Shown: in pieces, positions 1-11,242 of the stretch
Position numbering within the stretch: position 1 is the stretch's first letter
Layout: every line of letters begins with the position of its first letter
Assembly: GCF_013348745.1 (NCBI RefSeq)
Contig: NZ_CP054666.1
Location: 806,001 to 870,000, forward strand
Length of the DNA stretch: 64,000 bases
Direction: 5' to 3'
Origin: Mycoplasma sp. OR1901
Lineage (GTDB): Bacteria > Bacillota_I > Bacilli_A > Mycoplasmatales > Metamycoplasmataceae
Made by a program: the position numbers and the translations under genes
The notes under the pieces: generated by a model
What the model was told of the DNA's origin: nothing
Databases searched by the model: none
The model's input: only the letters and a program-made list of their open reading frames with translations

Positions 1-1856
1 AATACAGATGAATCAACAACATAAATAAATGTAATTTTTTTCTCGTCTTCTCTTAAATTTAGAAGACTATTCATTTCAAATAATTTTTGAAACACACTTT
101 CTAATTTTTGTTTGTTTATATCTTCAAATATTATTATTTTTTTATTAGATTTTGCTATTACATCAACAATATCGTCAACATTAGCATCTAAAAAAGTAGT
201 TTTAGTTTCTAGATTAAGTTCACTACCTTTAAATTTAATAGATTTAAATCTTCATAAATTATTATTTATAAGGTAAAAAGTTATAAACGTTATAATTCAT
301 ACTAAACCAAAAGTTATTAAAACTATAAAATCAAAATGACTTTTACTAATTATTTCGCTAATAAATGTATTTATATTTCAATCAAACTTATAAAATGTTT
401 TTAGAGATAAAGGAGTAAGAAAAATAGCTGTAATGAAAGATAACAAAATTATAAAAACAATTCTTTTTGGAGTTTTATTTTTCTTTACTAATGTATTACC
501 AACAAAACGATTATTATCTAATTGATACATTATTTGTCTAACTAAACTTTTTTCAATTAAATTTTCACTATATTTTTCTTCGTTTGATTCAATTTTATTT
601 ATGTCACTAAAACTAATTTTAATAAAATCTTTTTCTTTTACATTTTTTAAAAACAATTTTAATATACTACTTTTTCCAGATAAAGCTTCCCCTGATACTA
701 AAATATTTTTAACCTCATTTTTTTCAATTTCTTTATATATTTTTTTAGAATAATACTTAATTTCTTCATCATTGATTGTGTCTATATTAGAATTAGCTTC
801 AATAAAATTAAGTTTTGAATTTATTTTATTATTTAAAAAAATATCATCTTTATACATAAATTCTTTCAATTCACTAAAAGATCATTGTAAATCTTCTAAA
901 TCAATTGATTCAAAAGGTAAAATAAAAGACTTTATATCTAGACTTTCGTTAGTGTCCAGTATTAAATTAGGATTTATATATTTAAATTTACTAAATGTAT
1001 TATTTTTTTCATCCGTGTAGTCATTGAATTTATTATCTTTTAAAAAATGTGTGTAATTTTCCTTGTAAATATTATTATTTATTGTTTGTTTAAAATCAAC
1101 AACTAAATTAGTTCAAGGTGTGTTTAACATCAATTCTAAATTGATCAATAATTTATTCAAAACATAAAATAAAAATACATCTTTATATCCACTATTATTT
1201 TTAAAAACGAAATGGTTTAATTTTCTTTTATATTCATTATTTTCATTAATAGGTTCTAAAAAGGAGTATAAATTAGCATAATAATCTTTATTTTTTAAAA
1301 TTTCATATTTATCATTCTTAATTATTAACTTTTTGCCAATTTGTCTTTCTATAAATGTAATAAAAATTTTTGTAACATCATTATTGAAATGTTTTTTTTC
1401 ATCATAAACAACATATTTCTTAACTAAATCTATCGCAAAAATAATTATTTCACCAACATCTAAATCATTTGGCAGTTTTGAAAAAATATCAGTAAGATCT
1501 ATTTTACTTAAGGCATATTCATATAAATCAGGATTTTTTTTACTTATTTTATTATCTTTATACCATGAGTATCACTTACTATAATTTTCTCATTTTTTAC
1601 CATAAAATTCTAGTTCTTTTTTAGATGTTTGTTGCTCTGTATTATGAGATTCTAGTTTATCTTTTATTTCAGTTCTAGCAATTATTAATTTTGTAAACAA
1701 TTTTTTTAATGAATACTCTAAAACATTTTCTTCTATTACTACATTATTGTTTGTAAAAATTTTTAGTAAATATGATCAATTTAACCATAAATCACCGATT
1801 AAAACTTTAATTTTAGTTTTCTCAGCTCTAGTCATGTTGTCATTTTTTTTATCCAT
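1..1856 (-). CDS. YobI-like P-loop ATPase, partial (3' end beyond window)
   Basis: A large ATPase-like protein; 618 residues are visible and the gene runs off the left edge. The N-terminal ~350 residues match nothing I recognise. A Walker A motif GEALSGKSS lies at about residues 388-396, followed by FIKISFSDI and a Lys/Glu-rich helix. Two membrane segments sit at ~466-486 and ~504-528, then a Walker B-like IIIFEDINK at ~570 and a FEMNSLLNL...ITFIYVVD stretch. That order (P-loop, paired membrane helices, acidic strand, 'LReLN.LLN', 'FiYa') is what I recall for the YobI-like P-loop NTPases, so the family call is by remembered pattern. Several UGA codons are read as Trp. The start is the ATG 6 nt after a TATAAT box; there is no Shine-Dalgarno. 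Function is unknown; a conflict or defence role is only a guess. Confidence 0.7.
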
Positions 1857-1862
1857 AAAATA

Positions 1863-1868
1863 ATTATA
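1863..1868 (-). promoter_or_regulatory. -10 box giving an apparently leaderless transcript (YobI-like gene)
   Basis: A perfect TATAAT on the minus strand ends 6 nt before the ATG at 1856, so transcription should begin at or next to the start codon. No GGAG-like sequence precedes the gene. Confidence 0.6.
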
Positions 1869-1930
1869 CTATATTAAAAGTTATAAGAGAATTAAGAGAA
1901 TTTTAAATTATTTTAATGATTTATAAGTTT

Positions 1931-1966
1931 AAAAAATAATAAAAATCAACACCTTTCGATGTTAAT
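1931..1966 (-). terminator. Rho-independent terminator of the opp operon
   Basis: On the minus strand a 9-bp stem (ATTAACATC / GGTGTTGAT, with U-G pairs) closes a GAAA loop and is followed by TTTTTATTATTTTTT. It lies just after the oppF stop codon. Confidence 0.85.
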
Positions 1967-1985
1967 TTTTTTATAATATTGATTA

Positions 1986-4424
1986 TTATTTTGTTCACTC
2001 TTTTACTTGTTCTTCAGTTCCTAAAACATAGTGGTTTTTATCTTTGATTTGGTGAACAAATGGAATGTTTGGGAATATTTGGTCTTTCATATATGACAGT
2101 TCAAATTTAACTCCTTTGAATTTTTCGTTTGCATTCGAAATTTTCGGAATTGCTTTAAATAAATTAATTGTATATGGATGTATTGGTTTTTTGTAAATCT
2201 CTTCTGTTTTACCTGATTCAACTATTTTACCTAAGTGCATAATTTGAACTCTATCAGCAATATATTCAATCATAGATAAATCATGAGCTATAAAGATCAT
2301 ACCGATGTTTTTCTCTCTACATAAGTCTTTTAGTAAGTTAACAACCTGTGCTTGAATCGAGATATCTAATGATGCTATCGGTTCATCAGCAACAATAACT
2401 TTAGGTTCGGTGATTAAGGCACGAGCAATAACAATTCTTTGTCTTTGACCACCACTAAACTCGTGTGGATAACGGTATGCAAATTGTTTTAATAACCCAA
2501 CATCTTCTAAACTTTTATAAATAGCAACTCTTGTTAGTAATTTATTAAGTTTAAATAATCTATAGAATAATGATATTTTTTCAAAAACAAATGAATATGC
2601 CTTATTTTTAAGTAATAATTCCAATTTAGAAATACCCATTAATATATAAATATTATTTAAATCTTTATTTAGATATTTTGATTCAATGTAGAATGAATTA
2701 TTACTATTTTCTTTAGTGTTTACATTTGTTTGGTATACCTTCAATTGAACTTGATTTTGTTTGATTTTATCTTTAATTTTATCAATTTGAGATTTATTTT
2801 TTCTATCAACTTTACTTAACTTAGTTTTCAACTTAGTTATCATATTTGCTTGATAAAACTTAATAAATTGTTTATGAATTTGCTTGAATTTATTATCATA
2901 AACTTTTTCTTGTTCTTTTACTTCTTTAAGAATTGCTTCTTGTTCTTGGATTTCTTCATTTATTTTAAGAATTCTATTTTTATATTCAATAATATATTTT
3001 GCTAATTCTTCGTCAGCAACTTTCTTAGCTTCTAAATATTCTTTTTTAGACTCTTCAAGTTCGTTAAGTCTTGCTTGATAATTTTCTTCTTTTTTAGGTG
3101 AAACAAAGAAATGTTTAGTAGTATTTTTAACACTTACTCATAGCTCTTTAAATGAATTTTTAATAGCAGTTAATGTTTCTTTTTTTATTTTAGTCGAAGT
3201 CTCTAAATACTTATTAATATCGAGTGTAAATGATTTATCAATCATACTACGTATTTTCTTTTTATATTCAGATAATGATCCAAAATCATACGGTTCAATA
3301 TTTAAATTATTTACAAAAAAGTCTCTTGAATCATCTTCAATTTGATAAATTAATTGTTGAAGATCTTCGTAGTTTAAAAATGCTAATTTTCTTCTATTTT
3401 TCTTGAATAACTTGTAAACGTTTCTATTTAATTCATATAATTTAATTTTATAAGCAAAAATATCTATATAAGGGCTTGAATAAGCTTCATTAAACAATAA
3501 TCTTGCTTCATTTTTTAACTCACTAACTAGATTTTTTGTTGAGTTGTTTGAATCAACATACGCTTCTCTTCCGTTTGCGAAAATTTCTTTAAATTTTGTT
3601 CAATTTTCTTTAGCTAAATTCTTATATTCATAGTACGATTCAGTTTTTTTAGTCAATTGTTTTGCTAAAACATATCTATCTGTAGCTTTTTTAAGATTTT
3701 CTTCATCAAAATCAATTTCTTCATTTCTGAAGTTTTGTTGTTTATCTTTATAGAAATTCAATAATTTTTCTGTGTTTGTATATAAACTGTTAATAATTTT
3801 AGAATTGATTTTATTTTTTTCGTCTAAATATGAAAAATATGAATTGTATAAATCATCATAACTTTCTGAAGTTTGTTCGTTGAATTCTATTTTATCAAGC
3901 CTTTTAGATCATTTTTTCATAAAAGGATTTGATAAATTAGTATTTATTTTTAAGTTTTCTAACTTCAATTTAAGAGAGTATTCTAAAAATGTATAGTGGA
4001 AGTTGTTTTTGATTTTATCTCAATCTACTCTTATATCTTTAATTTTATTTTTAATAATACCGTTAACCACAAGTGGCTCTTTTAATATAGAAAATATAGT
4101 ATTTTGACCATTTAATGAAGCCATTGGATCTTGGAATATCATTTGTATATTTTTATGTAAAAACTTATTTGTTTTACGTGTAATTTTTTTACCAGAGATT
4201 AATTTTCCATCTAAACGTACAAAACCATTAAAGTCATCATATAGACGTAATAATGAACGACCAATAGTTGTTTTACCTGAACCTGATTCACCGATTAAAC
4301 CAACAATTTCACCTTCTTTAAGATCGAAAGAAACATCGTCAACAGCTTTATTAACAATATTTTTATTTTTGAAAAACTTTTTTAAGTTATAAATTTCTAA
4401 AATAGATTTATTATTTTGTTCCAT
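1986..4424 (-). CDS. oppF: Oligopeptide ABC transporter ATPase OppF with a large coiled-coil insertion
   Basis: Second ATPase of the oligopeptide importer; with OppD it powers peptide uptake through OppB/OppC. The 812-residue product is far longer than the usual ~320. Walker [10 protein letters not shown] lies at ~45-53 and the Q-loop QMIFQDPMASLN at ~95-106. About 490 Lys/Glu-rich, helical, coiled-coil-like residues (~130-620) then intervene before the signature SGGQRQR (~657), Walker B VIVADEPIASLD and the switch HD. Everything is in one frame once UGA is Trp, and the gene ends with a UGA-encoded Trp, three more codons and UAA. The start overlaps the oppD end by 14 nt. All nucleotide-binding motifs are intact, so the insert lies within a competent ATPase rather than marking a broken gene. 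Confidence 0.93.
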
Positions 4425-5466
4425 CTGAAAATACCTTTCTAAAGTGGTTTAAACGTGTTTCTAATTCTTCACTTAATTTAACTTTTGGTGCATCCGGGTG
4501 TAATAATCAAGTTGCAGCTCAATGACCTTCACTAACTTCGAATAATGGAGGTTCTTTAATGAAATCTAATTCAATTGCATAATCATTTCTAGGTGCAAAA
4601 GAATCTCCTAATGGTAAGTTATTCATGTCTGGAGGTGTACCTTTAATAGAGTACAATCTATCATCTTTATTTTCTGGAATAGCAGAAATTAAAGCTCATG
4701 TATATGGGTGTCTTGGATCTGTAAAAATATCTTTTTTACTTCCTCTTTCGACAATTTTACCTGCGTACATTACATAAATGTAATCACAGAATTTAGCAAC
4801 AACAGAAATGTTGTGGCTAATAAGTATTATTGAAATATCCATTGTACTACGTATATCTTCAAATAAGGCTAAAACAGAAGCTTGAACAGTTGGATCAAGT
4901 GCTGTTGTAGGTTCATCGGCAATAATCAAACTAGGTTTAAGAGCAACAACCATTGTAATAACAACACGTTGTTTCATACCACCACTTAATGTGTGTGGGT
5001 ACATATCAAAAACTTGTTCAGCTCCATTAATACCGAATTTGACTAATAAGTCAACTAGATATTTTCTTTTTTCAGAATATGGTTTATTTTTTCAATCTTC
5101 ATTTTTATTTAAAGCATCAATTAATTGTTTTCCTATTTTACGAGTAGGGTTTAATGATGTAAGTGGATCTTGTGGTATATAACCAATTTTGTGCCCACGA
5201 ATTGTTTGTCAGAATTTTTCTTTTTTGCTTTGTGTAAGATCAATTCCTTCGATTTCCATTTTTTCACTTGAAACAACTGCGTTTTCATTTATATTTAAAA
5301 ACGATTTCGAAGTAACTGTTTTACCTGAACCTGATTCACCAACAATTCCAATTATTTCACCTTTGTTTAGCTCAATATCAACACCACGAACTATTGTAAT
5401 AAATTTATTTCTTTTTAATTTGAAACTTACTCTCAAATCTTTTATGTCTAATAATTTTTCTTTCAT
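4411..5466 (-). CDS. oppD: Oligopeptide ABC transporter ATPase OppD
   Basis: First ATPase of the peptide importer, 351 residues, the usual family size. It carries Walker A GESGSGKT near residue 45, signature LSGGMKQRV, Walker [13 protein letters not shown], the switch region LISHN, and the C-terminal OppD/F segment DPRHPYTWALISAIP. I chose the ATG at 5466 rather than one 12 codons upstream because it has AGGA about 7 nt in front and lies just past the oppC stop. It overlaps oppF by 14 nt, implying translational coupling. Confidence 0.95.
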
Positions 5467-5473
5467 AATGTTC

Positions 5474-6784
5474 CTATTTTGCTCTAATAACTTTTGGATC
5501 AAGAGCGTCGTGCACTCCTAATGCTATAAAGTGTAATGATACTGAGATTGATAATAAAATTAATGATGGTAATAATAATACTCAAATGTTAACACCTGAT
5601 TCTGATGGTGCTTGTGAAATAATTTGACCTAAGTTGATATCTGATTCCGCTTTAAAGAATCCTAAGAATGCTAATGAAGATATTGATAGAATGATTGATG
5701 GTATAGATTCAACAAATCCTGTTGCAATTTTACCAATAATTGTTGGTAAAGCATGTCTATAAATCAATCTTGCTTTTGATGCCCCAACAGATTTTGAAGC
5801 TTTAATAAATTCTGAATCTTTAACTGTGATAATAAATAATCTTGTTCTTCCTACTGAACCAACTCATCCAACAAAAATAAGTGCAAACCCTAATGTTAAA
5901 TCTGTTGTTCCGAATAAAGAAACAAATAACAGTAATCAAATAAGTGTTGGAGGCGCTGAAAAGATATCAATTATACGCATTATAATTGTGTCAATTTGAC
6001 TACCAACATGGAAACCTAAATATGAACCAATTGCAACACCTATAATTGTTTGAATTGTAGCTACAATAATAGCTAACCTAACTGCTTTTCAAGTACCAAC
6101 TCATGATTGAGTTCAAATATCAACACCACTTGTTTTTGTACCTAAAATTGTGTTTAAAAATATTTGTGGGTTAGCTTGTAAAGCTTGGTTATATAATTCT
6201 TGATATTGAGCATTAGTTAAATTACTTGGAACGCCTGAGTAATTGAACACAATGAAAACACTATCAAGTTCAAATAATTTATATACATCAATGTATGTAT
6301 CGTCTTTAATTGTTTTACTAATATTTTTATTTAAGAATTGCTCACCAAAGAAACCATTGAAGTTTGTAGCTTTAGCATATGCATTAGTTGTACTTTTAAA
6401 TACGTCATCACTAATTGTATCACCTAACTTAACATAGTGATCGGCATATAAAGGTGGTAAGGAACTATCAAATGATGAACCTGAATTTGTTGTTTGTCCA
6501 ATTTTATCACCAATTAAATTTAGTTGTATTTTTGAAACGCTTTCAGTAGCACTATATTGTGAATTTACTGTAACTATAATAGAAATTAAAAACACAACTA
6601 AGAAAACTATTAAGAATAAAACTGAAGGTCAACTCATAAAAAATCTTTTTAAAATCTCAATTAAGATTTTTTTAGGTTTTCCAGCAACGTTAGTGAATAC
6701 ATTTGTATTTTGTGAAAATTCAAATGGATTTTCAATACCATTTAAAGAAACTTTATATTTTGATTCAAATTCTTTAGCTGTCAT
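5474..6784 (-). CDS. oppC: Oligopeptide ABC transporter permease OppC with a large outer loop
   Basis: Inner permease subunit of the peptide importer, 436 residues against ~300 in most bacteria. The first membrane helix (~45-70) is followed by ~150 polar residues, predicted outside the cell, before the remaining helices and the EAA-type loop (ASKSVGASKARLIYRHALP) that contacts the ATPases. The C-terminus GVHDALDPKVIRAK is typical of OppC. The start overlaps the oppB end by 11 nt and the stop is 7 nt before oppD. The enlarged outer loop may dock the lipid-anchored OppA; that is inference. Confidence 0.93.
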
Positions 6785-7940
6785 TTCTAACTCCTTTCAT
6801 ATCTAATAAATTCTTTTTAAATTCTTTATTTCTAAGATAAGTTCTTTTTAGTAGAACTAATCTACTTTGGTTAGAACCAGAATTATATTTAATTCTAGGA
6901 TCTAAAAGTGTATATGAAACATCAACTAATATTGATGTAAATATACCTAACGAAGTGAAGAATAAAGTATTAAACATAATAATATTAATTTCACCTGTTG
7001 GGAATGCTTGAGCAAGAACTTGAGAAGTTCCTGGAACTGATCAATATAGCTCAATAACAATTCCACCACTAAGTAGTCCAATATATGATGGAATTAATAA
7101 TGCTGCAAGCGGTATTGAAATATTTCTTAAAACGTGTTTAAAGAATATTTCTGCTTTGCTTAAACCTTTAGATTTAGCAATTAATACATGATTAGAAGTT
7201 AAAACAGTAATAATTTGATTTCTTGTATAAGTTATATAAACTGATAATGAACCTAATGTAATTATTGCCATTGGTGGTAATCATGATAAAAATATTTGGG
7301 TATTTGTATGTTCTGTGTCTGTTGGTAATAAGAATTTTGGTGTAACACCAAATTTAAGAAGAATACTAATTAAAATTGGCGCAATAATGAATGATGGTAA
7401 TGCTATAAATAAAAGTGAAAATGCATTAATAGCAGTATCAAACATTGTTCCACGTTTGTATCCTGAGATAATTCCAAGTGTTATACCAATAAGAGCACTA
7501 ACAATAAATGCAGGAACTGTAATAATTACAGAATACCTTAAATATTTGAAGAATATTTGAGGTATTGAATTAGCAGAAAATCTTGTAAAGATTGTTTCTT
7601 CAAAAGGTAATCCAAATGGATGTTTTGAATTTGTAAATAAATCATTTATTCAGTAACCAAAACGAGTTACAGGGTTTAATTTATATGTAATTCATTCATT
7701 TGAGTGTAAATCATATTTACCACTTCAATCACTTGGTAAGAAATGATATTTAACCGACTGCTCATATAATTGTTTTAGTTTTTCCACGTTTCCACTTGAA
7801 CCAGTTCCGTCAGCCTGTCCAATTGCCTTTTGAGCAAATGGATTTTCACTAAACTGAGCAACAAGTAGGAATACTACTACTAAAATAATCAGCAGGGTTA
7901 ATATAGCAAATCCAATACGTTTTAATATATAATTTGTCAT
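6774..7940 (-). CDS. oppB: Oligopeptide ABC transporter permease OppB
   Basis: Permease subunit, 388 residues. The first helix is at residues 9-31; a hydrophilic outer stretch follows, then the core helices and an EAA loop (AKSKGLSKAEIFFKHVLRN). The C-terminal DVSYTLLDPRIKY is diagnostic of OppB. AAAGGA precedes the ATG by ~6 nt. The gene follows oppA after a short gap carrying a hairpin and overlaps oppC. Confidence 0.93.
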
Positions 7941-7967
7941 TTTTTCCTTTGCTTTATTTTAAAATAC

Positions 7968-7999
7968 AAACAATTAACCTATCTTGTGGTTAATTGTTT
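7968..7999 (-). terminator. Hairpin between oppA and oppB (possible attenuator)
   Basis: A perfect 12-bp inverted repeat (AAACAATTAACC / GGTTAATTGTTT) with an 8-nt loop. On the minus strand it is followed only by GTATTTTAAAA, so termination should be partial. It could stabilise oppA mRNA and set a higher oppA:oppBCDF ratio, as expected for a binding protein. Confidence 0.5.
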
Positions 8000-8010
8000 T
8001 TTAGTTTTAA

Positions 8011-10812
8011 TTATTTATTTTTTACTATTCTTAATTTTGTTAAATCAACGTAGTTTAATTGATCAACTGGTGAGACATAGTTTGTGTTTAAAATTGTTGT
8101 AACAAATGAATTTTTAGTTACTTTTGTAGATAATTTAACAATTGTACCTTGTTGGTTAGTAAATTCTCTTGCTAATTCTAATAATTCTTTCTTTGTAAAT
8201 TTAGTTGCTGAAGAATCACCGTTATTTAATCATGAGAAGAATTGAGCTGAAATTGTGTAACCATCTTTAAATTTACCTGTAGCTACTTCTTCAGTTGTTA
8301 AGTCAACTAATTGACCTTGGTCATTGAATTTTTGTGAACCTAATAATTCAGATAAGTCATCTATTTCTGAGTTAGTTAATAAGTTTACTTTAGATGGTTC
8401 AACTGAAAGTACTATAGTTTCTTTGTTATGTTCTAAGAATTCACCTAATTTTGTTGCAGCTTTAACAATTGTTGGATATGAACTTAATAATTTTTGTTTG
8501 TATGTTTCACTACCTAAAACATTCATTAAGATTGGGAAAGCTTTACCCATTCCTCATGATAATCCATCAAGACCTGAACCGATTGATTTATAGTCATAAC
8601 CTCAACCCGCTGTATGAACTGGTGAAGATGATTTTAATCAGTATGCGTAGAATTGAGCATCTTGTAATTCTTCAACATATGTAGGCGCTAATCTTTCATC
8701 TAAAGCTTTAATTGTTTCGATTTGACCTTTAACTATTTCAATGTAAGTTTGAGGGTAGTTTTTATATCTTTTTAGTAATTTAAATTCAATTTTTTGTCCA
8801 TTTAATTCAGGGTGAGCGGCATAGAATTTATCAAGTAATGCTTTCATTCTTTTTTGTAATTCAACAAATGCTCCTGATTTATATTTATCATTATCTGTTG
8901 AACCTGCTGTTTCTGATTCTGTTGGGTCTAATTCAGTACCGATTGTTCCACCTAAATCAACTTTTTGATTTGTTTCATTATCAACAACGAAAAGTGTTGA
9001 TAATAATTTTCAGTTATCTCTTGGACTGTTTGTTTCAACTGTTGTATCGTTTACATCACTATTAATTGATGAATCAGGTGCTAATGTAGATAATCATGTA
9101 ACTGATTCTTCAGTTGGTGACATAACTGTTGTAATGTGTGATCAATTAACTGCGGCTGTTAAAATATTTCTAAATTCCCCTGCGATACCTGTTGTTGTGT
9201 ATTCTAAAACATTTTTAGCTGTACCAGCTTCAATTTCAGATAAAGGTTTACCTCAAACAAGTTGTGAATACGCTTCGTTAACATAAGTTTCACCACCTTG
9301 TGCTTCTTTAGCACGTGGTACTAATGTTGAGAATATATTCCCTATACTGTGATCTGTATTTAATGATTGTTGTTTTGAAACACCGAATAATTTAGGGTTA
9401 GCATTAACTTCTTTTTTGTTTGACTCTGGTAAGTTAGAGTATGAAATTGTAGAAACTAAACCTGATTTATAGTTGTTAAATTGGTCTATTTCAAATTGTT
9501 TACCTTCTTTAGTTTGTTGAACGTAAACACTTCTAAATTCTTTAATTGTTGTTGGATCATTGTAATATGACTCTAAAGCATAATGGTTATTAATTTTATA
9601 TGTTGCAGTAAATGTATTACCATTATATCCTTCGTAGTAGTATTTTCCTGAGAATAACGAAGATTTTTCATTAAATCCGTATCAGTAAACACCAGCTTTT
9701 TTAGCTAAATCACTAGCATTTTTAACTAAGTTTGTTTTTTCTGTTTTTACTTCTGTAGTTAATGTTGAATCAGTAGCGAAATCAGGAAGATTACCACTTT
9801 CGTTTAATTCATTAATGTAAGCACTTGGAGCAGGTGCGTATTCGTATGAACCGATGAAATTATTTGTAAATCATTCGTAAACTAACGCATCATCTCCACT
9901 TGTTGAAACGTTAAAGTAACTTCTTCCATCTTTGTTAGTAACTGTTTCTGTTTCGTTTAGAAGTTTTTTCATATCGATTTTATATAAATCAAATAAATAA
10001 GAGTTTGAGTAAGCATCTTTTTCTTCGAATAATTTAGCTCCATTTTTTGTGTATAAAGCTTTTGATGCAGCATCTAACTCAGATGAACCACCGTGACTAC
10101 GTCTAAAAGAAGTATCGTTTGATAAGTAAGTTCTTAAAAACCCTACATAATAGTCATTTGCACTCATTTTGTAAGTAGTTTTTTCACCTTTGTTATTTAC
10201 TCAGTAAACATTATCTCTAACTCTTGTCGAAACTTTAGTAGCTTTTTTAAGTTTGTCAAAGAAGTTTTGTGAGTTAATTGAACGTTCATTTGCACTTGTT
10301 TTTTGTACTCACATTGATGAATACAACCCATCTTTTCCAGGATTTGGCATAATTTCAGCATCATCGTTATCAAATGTATATTCCTGGTTATCAACTGTTA
10401 AAACAACAGCATCAGCAACATTTAATTCATAATGTCATGTTGAAGGTTTTGTAATTTTTGTAATTGTTTCTGTAACAGCACCGAATGAGTTTCTTTTATT
10501 TTCTTCTGTGTATTCTGCTTTACCTTCACTTTTTACTTCAACTAATTTACCAAATGTTGTATCTTCGTTTGTTAAAGTGAAACCACCATATGAACTACTC
10601 ATATCAAAACGGTTCCTGCTATATGAAAATGGTGAATTATAATTTGAAGAATAAATACCATTTTTTGATAAAACATCAAAATTACCTAAAGTTGATGATG
10701 ATGTATTGCTTCCACCATTGTTATTTTGTGATTCAGTCGTACCACATGCGACTGCAAGTCCTAAGCTAGATAAACTAGCTAATGAACCTAATAATAAATA
10801 TTTTCTTTTCAT
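8011..10812 (-). CDS. oppA: Oligopeptide-binding lipoprotein OppA
   Basis: Surface substrate-binding lipoprotein of the Opp importer, 933 residues, the large size usual for mycoplasma OppA. The signal peptide MKRKYLLLGSLASLSSLGLA leads to a lipobox with Cys23, followed by a Ser/Asn/Gly-rich linker. A few Trp are UGA-encoded. I chose the ATG at 10812 because AAGGAAAT precedes it and the signal peptide starts there; upstream in-frame codons only translate the leader terminator. It heads the oppABCDF operon, and the leader carries a lysine-riboswitch-like element, so supply of peptide-derived lysine probably feeds back on expression. Confidence 0.93.
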
Positions 10813-10847
10813 TTTATTTCCTTTTATTTTACTTTTATCTGAATATG

Positions 10848-10889
10848 AAAAAAGCTTTGTATAGGCTATATAACCATACAAAACTTTTT
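10848..10889 (-). terminator. Conditional intrinsic terminator in the opp leader
   Basis: On the minus strand a ~13-bp stem with one bulge (AAGTTTTGTATGG / CCTATACAAAGCTT) is followed by TTTTTT. It lies between the riboswitch-like domain and the oppA Shine-Dalgarno: the expected expression platform of a transcriptional riboswitch. Confidence 0.8.
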
Positions 10890-10920
10890 TATTATTTTTC
10901 AATAATTTAAAGAAGTGTAA

Positions 10921-11081
10921 GTCTATAGCACCAATGGATTAACCAAAGAGTAGAAATCTTTTATGCTTTTCTACCAACTGACTTAACTGCCGTTAACTCA
11001 GTTTCGGCCACTATATCCTTTCATCAATATCAACGCTTGCCAGCTCAATTGATTACTAATACTAGTAGCTCCTCTATAGAC
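10921..11081 (-). promoter_or_regulatory. Lysine riboswitch-like aptamer (L box) in the opp leader
   Basis: Read on the minus strand, an 8-bp closing stem GUCUAUAG/CUAUAGAC encloses elements that match my recollection of the Bacillus lysC L-box: AUAGAGGAGC after the 5' closing strand (lysC AUAGAGGUGC), an AGUA element, the core UGAAAGG...GGCCGAA (lysC UGAAAGG...CGCCGAA), a P4-like hairpin AACUGA...UCAGUU, a GUAGAAA/UUUCUAC hairpin, and UUGGUGCUAUAGAC before the 3' end (lysC UUGGAGGGCUAUC). An intrinsic terminator follows. By analogy, lysine binding should favour termination and shut off oppABCDF. The identification is by eye. Confidence 0.78.
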
Positions 11082-11118
11082 ATAACAGATTTCAATTTAT
11101 ACATTAAAATCTGTTATG
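11081..11118 (-). repeat. 12-bp hairpin abutting the riboswitch P1 stem
   Basis: Perfect inverted repeat CATAACAGATTT / AAATCTGTTATG with a 14-nt loop. Its last base coincides with the first base of the riboswitch closing stem, so the two helices could stack coaxially. There is no U-tract, so it is not a terminator. Confidence 0.6.
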
Positions 11119-11157
11119 CATACGTAATTAGTACAACAAAATTTTAATGATAAAACT

Positions 11158-11197
11158 AACGAATGTGAATAATAATATTGTTATTCATAATTTCGTT
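11158..11197 (-). repeat. Second hairpin in the opp leader
   Basis: AACGAA...TTCGTT encloses an inner GAATAA/TTATTC stem, giving a long interrupted hairpin near the 5' end of the leader. It may be a 5' stabiliser or part of a larger fold. The leader from 10813 to about 11236 otherwise contains no gene. Confidence 0.45.
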
Positions 11198-11242
11198 AAT
11201 AATAATCATAAAGTCTCATTGTAACGCTTTTTTCATACCAAT

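Noticed and set aside
1986-4424. Three separate short genes in the oppF region
   Set aside because: They are in one frame and separated only by UGA codons; with UGA as Trp they form one continuous ATPase.
8838-9065. Hydrophobic open frames opposite oppA and other genes
   Set aside because: They are antisense shadows of AT-rich coding sequence, without ribosome-binding sites or family resemblance.
10812-10902. An in-frame ATG extending OppA 30 codons upstream
   Set aside because: The extension translates the leader terminator, and it displaces the signal peptide; the ATG at 10812 has the ribosome-binding site and a proper lipoprotein signal.
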